NCBI GenBank assembly: GCA_003562605.1
Contig: PWUG01000313.1
Coordinates: forward strand, 1 to 6,099
Reading direction: 5' to 3'
Length of the DNA stretch: 6,099 bases
Source of the DNA: Syntrophomonadaceae bacterium
GTDB taxonomy: Bacteria; Bacillota_D; Dethiobacteria; DTU022
The position numbers and the translations under genes were made by a program. Below, piece by piece: positions 5,448-6,099 of the stretch. Under the pieces are notes generated by a model. The model was not told where the DNA came from. It made no database searches and was given only the letters and a program-made list of their open reading frames with translations. Every line of letters begins with the position of its first letter. The first letter of the stretch is position 1.

Positions 5448-5882
5448 TTATGGTGCTTGATGCGGCAAATTTTTGCAGCGGGTGCAAATGCCTTTTAAAT
5501 AATAGCGCTGCTCTTCTACGATGTAGCTATTGCCCAGTTCTGCAATAGCAGGAATCTTATATTCCTTTAAACACTCACATTTGCCACATTTACGGCAGAA
5601 AAAATGCGGATGGCAGTGGCTGCCTTCTTCACAGATGCATAAGGCAAAAAGCCGGCTCCGCTGCTGATCTTCGATCTGGTGCACAAAACCAGCCTCTGCG
5701 AAAGTCTCAAGTGAGCGGTAAACACTGACCGGATCATAGTTGGTGCTGCCAAGGGCAGAATATATTTCTTTGTGCGATAAAGGTGCATCTGCATTTAACA
5801 AAACCTCAATAAGCGCGAGACGACCGGCAGTCTGCTTTAACCCATGCTCTTTTAATATTTCTCTGGCAATTTGATCCGGCAA
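5448..5882 (-). CDS. Fur-family metalloregulator, probably Zur-like, cysteine-rich, 144 aa
   Basis: The order of parts is that of Fur/Zur/PerR proteins. A winged helix fills about residues 5-75 (GLKQTAGRLALIEVLL, then YDPVSVYRSLETFAEAGFV as recognition helix). The metal-binding dimerisation half has the HCHPHFFCRKCGKC block and a final CTRC pair. Cys96/Cys99 with Cys133/Cys136 form the expected structural zinc site; His89, His91 and His93 are candidates for the regulatory site. Extra Cys at 82, 84, 90, 102 and 104 are unusual. The permease 3' end just upstream on the same strand is of the zinc/manganese ABC-3 type, which favours Zur, a zinc-dependent repressor of zinc uptake; Fur or PerR roles are not excluded. 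The start is TTG 5882, since AAGGAGGTG (5889-5897) is 6 nt away, whereas the GTG at 5891 lies inside that ribosome site. Confidence 0.9.
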   Translation of the reverse strand: MPDQIAREILKEHGLKQTAGRLALIEVLLNADAPLSHKEIYSALGSTNYDPVSVYRSLETFAEAGFVHQIEDQQRSRLFALCICEEGSHCHPHFFCRKCGKCECLKEYKIPAIAELGNSYIVEEQRYYLKGICTRCKNLPHQAP

Positions 5883-5888
5883 TCGCTG

Positions 5889-5897
5889 CACCTCCTT
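5889..5897 (-). promoter_or_regulatory. Ribosome binding site that decides the start of the Fur-family gene
   Basis: AAGGAGGTG on the minus strand is a near-perfect anti-16S match. Its last three bases are the GTG of the longest frame, so that codon cannot be served by it; the TTG at 5882, 6 nt away, can. Confidence 0.75.
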
Positions 5898-5985
5898 CTG
5901 AAAAAGTGTATTAACACCGGCCCTTAAAATAGCATTACTGTCAATAAAACATTGCGAACGCTTAGTAATCAGCTGGGCTCCTTTA

Positions 5986-6006
5986 CTATGCTCAATCTAT
6001 GCTCAA
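5986..6006 (-). repeat. 11-bp tandem duplication at the 3' end of the permease gene
   Basis: TTGAGCATAG occurs at 6006-5997 and again at 5995-5986 (minus-strand reading), a period of 11 bp. The second copy contains the current stop codon TGA (5994-5992). Eleven is not a multiple of three, so gain or loss of a copy shifts the frame. Confidence 0.85.
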
Positions 6007-6099
6007 CTTACGCACCAGGAAGGCAACCAGGAAAAACATACCATTAGAAAGCACAATCGTAGCGCCGGTAGGGAAATTAAAAATGTATGATCCGAATAC
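5992..6099 (-). CDS. C-terminal end of a ZnuB-like ABC-3 metal permease (partial)
   Basis: Only the last 35 codons are present; the gene enters from beyond the right edge. The peptide VFGSYIFNFPTGATIVLSNG followed by MFFLVAFLVRKLSID contains the S-Y-x-x-N-x-P-T-G-A-T-I-V-L segment and final hydrophobic helix typical of the C-terminus of ABC-3 family permeases (ZnuB, TroC, MntB), which carry zinc or manganese across the cytoplasmic membrane. The Fur-family gene lies 109 bp downstream on the same strand, which suggests zinc as substrate. The reading frame ends at TGA inside an 11-bp tandem duplication, so the last residues may differ from those of relatives. The family call is strong for such a short piece; metal specificity is inferred. 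Confidence 0.75.
   Translation of the reverse strand, partial: VFGSYIFNFPTGATIVLSNGMFFLVAFLVRKLSID

Noticed and set aside
5898..5985. Possible Zur box or separate promoter between the permease and Fur-family genes, prompted by TTGACA on the minus strand
   Set aside because: No -10 at a proper distance and no convincing AATNATT-type palindrome; co-transcription with the permease is simpler.

Overview
The window looks like ordinary chromosome from a low-to-mid GC Gram-positive-type bacterium, most likely a member of the Clostridia (Firmicutes). This is inferred from strong GGAGG-like Shine-Dalgarno sites, frequent GTG/TTG starts, a lipoprotein signal peptide, a Fur/Zur regulator beside a zinc-type ABC permease, and a free-standing E2-type acyltransferase domain. 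I could not place it to genus. Nearly all genes lie on the minus strand. The two plus-strand genes I propose are both small.

Layout, left to right. 1-103 (minus) is the N-terminus of a charged, coiled-coil-like protein, with a good promoter at 270-299. 303-331 is a strong hairpin in the gap before a divergent 51-aa plus-strand gene (399-554). 691-716 is a clear intrinsic terminator that ends the minus-strand cluster 738-2477. In transcription order that cluster encodes a small GRAM/PH-like protein, a membrane-anchored protein of unknown family, and a lipoprotein. Upstream of it, on the same strand, is an AraC-family regulator with a cupin sensor domain (2582-3493). 3702-3863 is a possible 53-aa plus-strand gene with a near-ideal ribosome binding site. 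Then come a short TspO/MBR-like membrane protein (3969-4370), a catalytic-domain-only 2-oxoacid dehydrogenase E2-like acyltransferase (4466-5266), a cysteine-rich Fur/Zur-family metalloregulator (5448-5882), and the last 35 codons of a ZnuB-like ABC-3 permease (5992-6099).

How the genes relate. The permease followed by the Fur-family gene reads as a zinc uptake operon with its regulator (transport genes continue beyond the right edge). The PH-like, membrane and lipoprotein genes may form an envelope-associated unit, possibly controlled by the adjacent AraC protein, but nothing in the sequence proves this. The TspO and E2-like genes are neighbours on one strand; a functional link is not evident.

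For five genes the ribosome binding site argues for a start downstream of the longest open frame. These shorter starts are used below. I see no CRISPR array, rRNA, tRNA, insertion sequence, recognisable riboswitch or defence system. I found no convincing new biological system; the findings are modest oddities worth checking.
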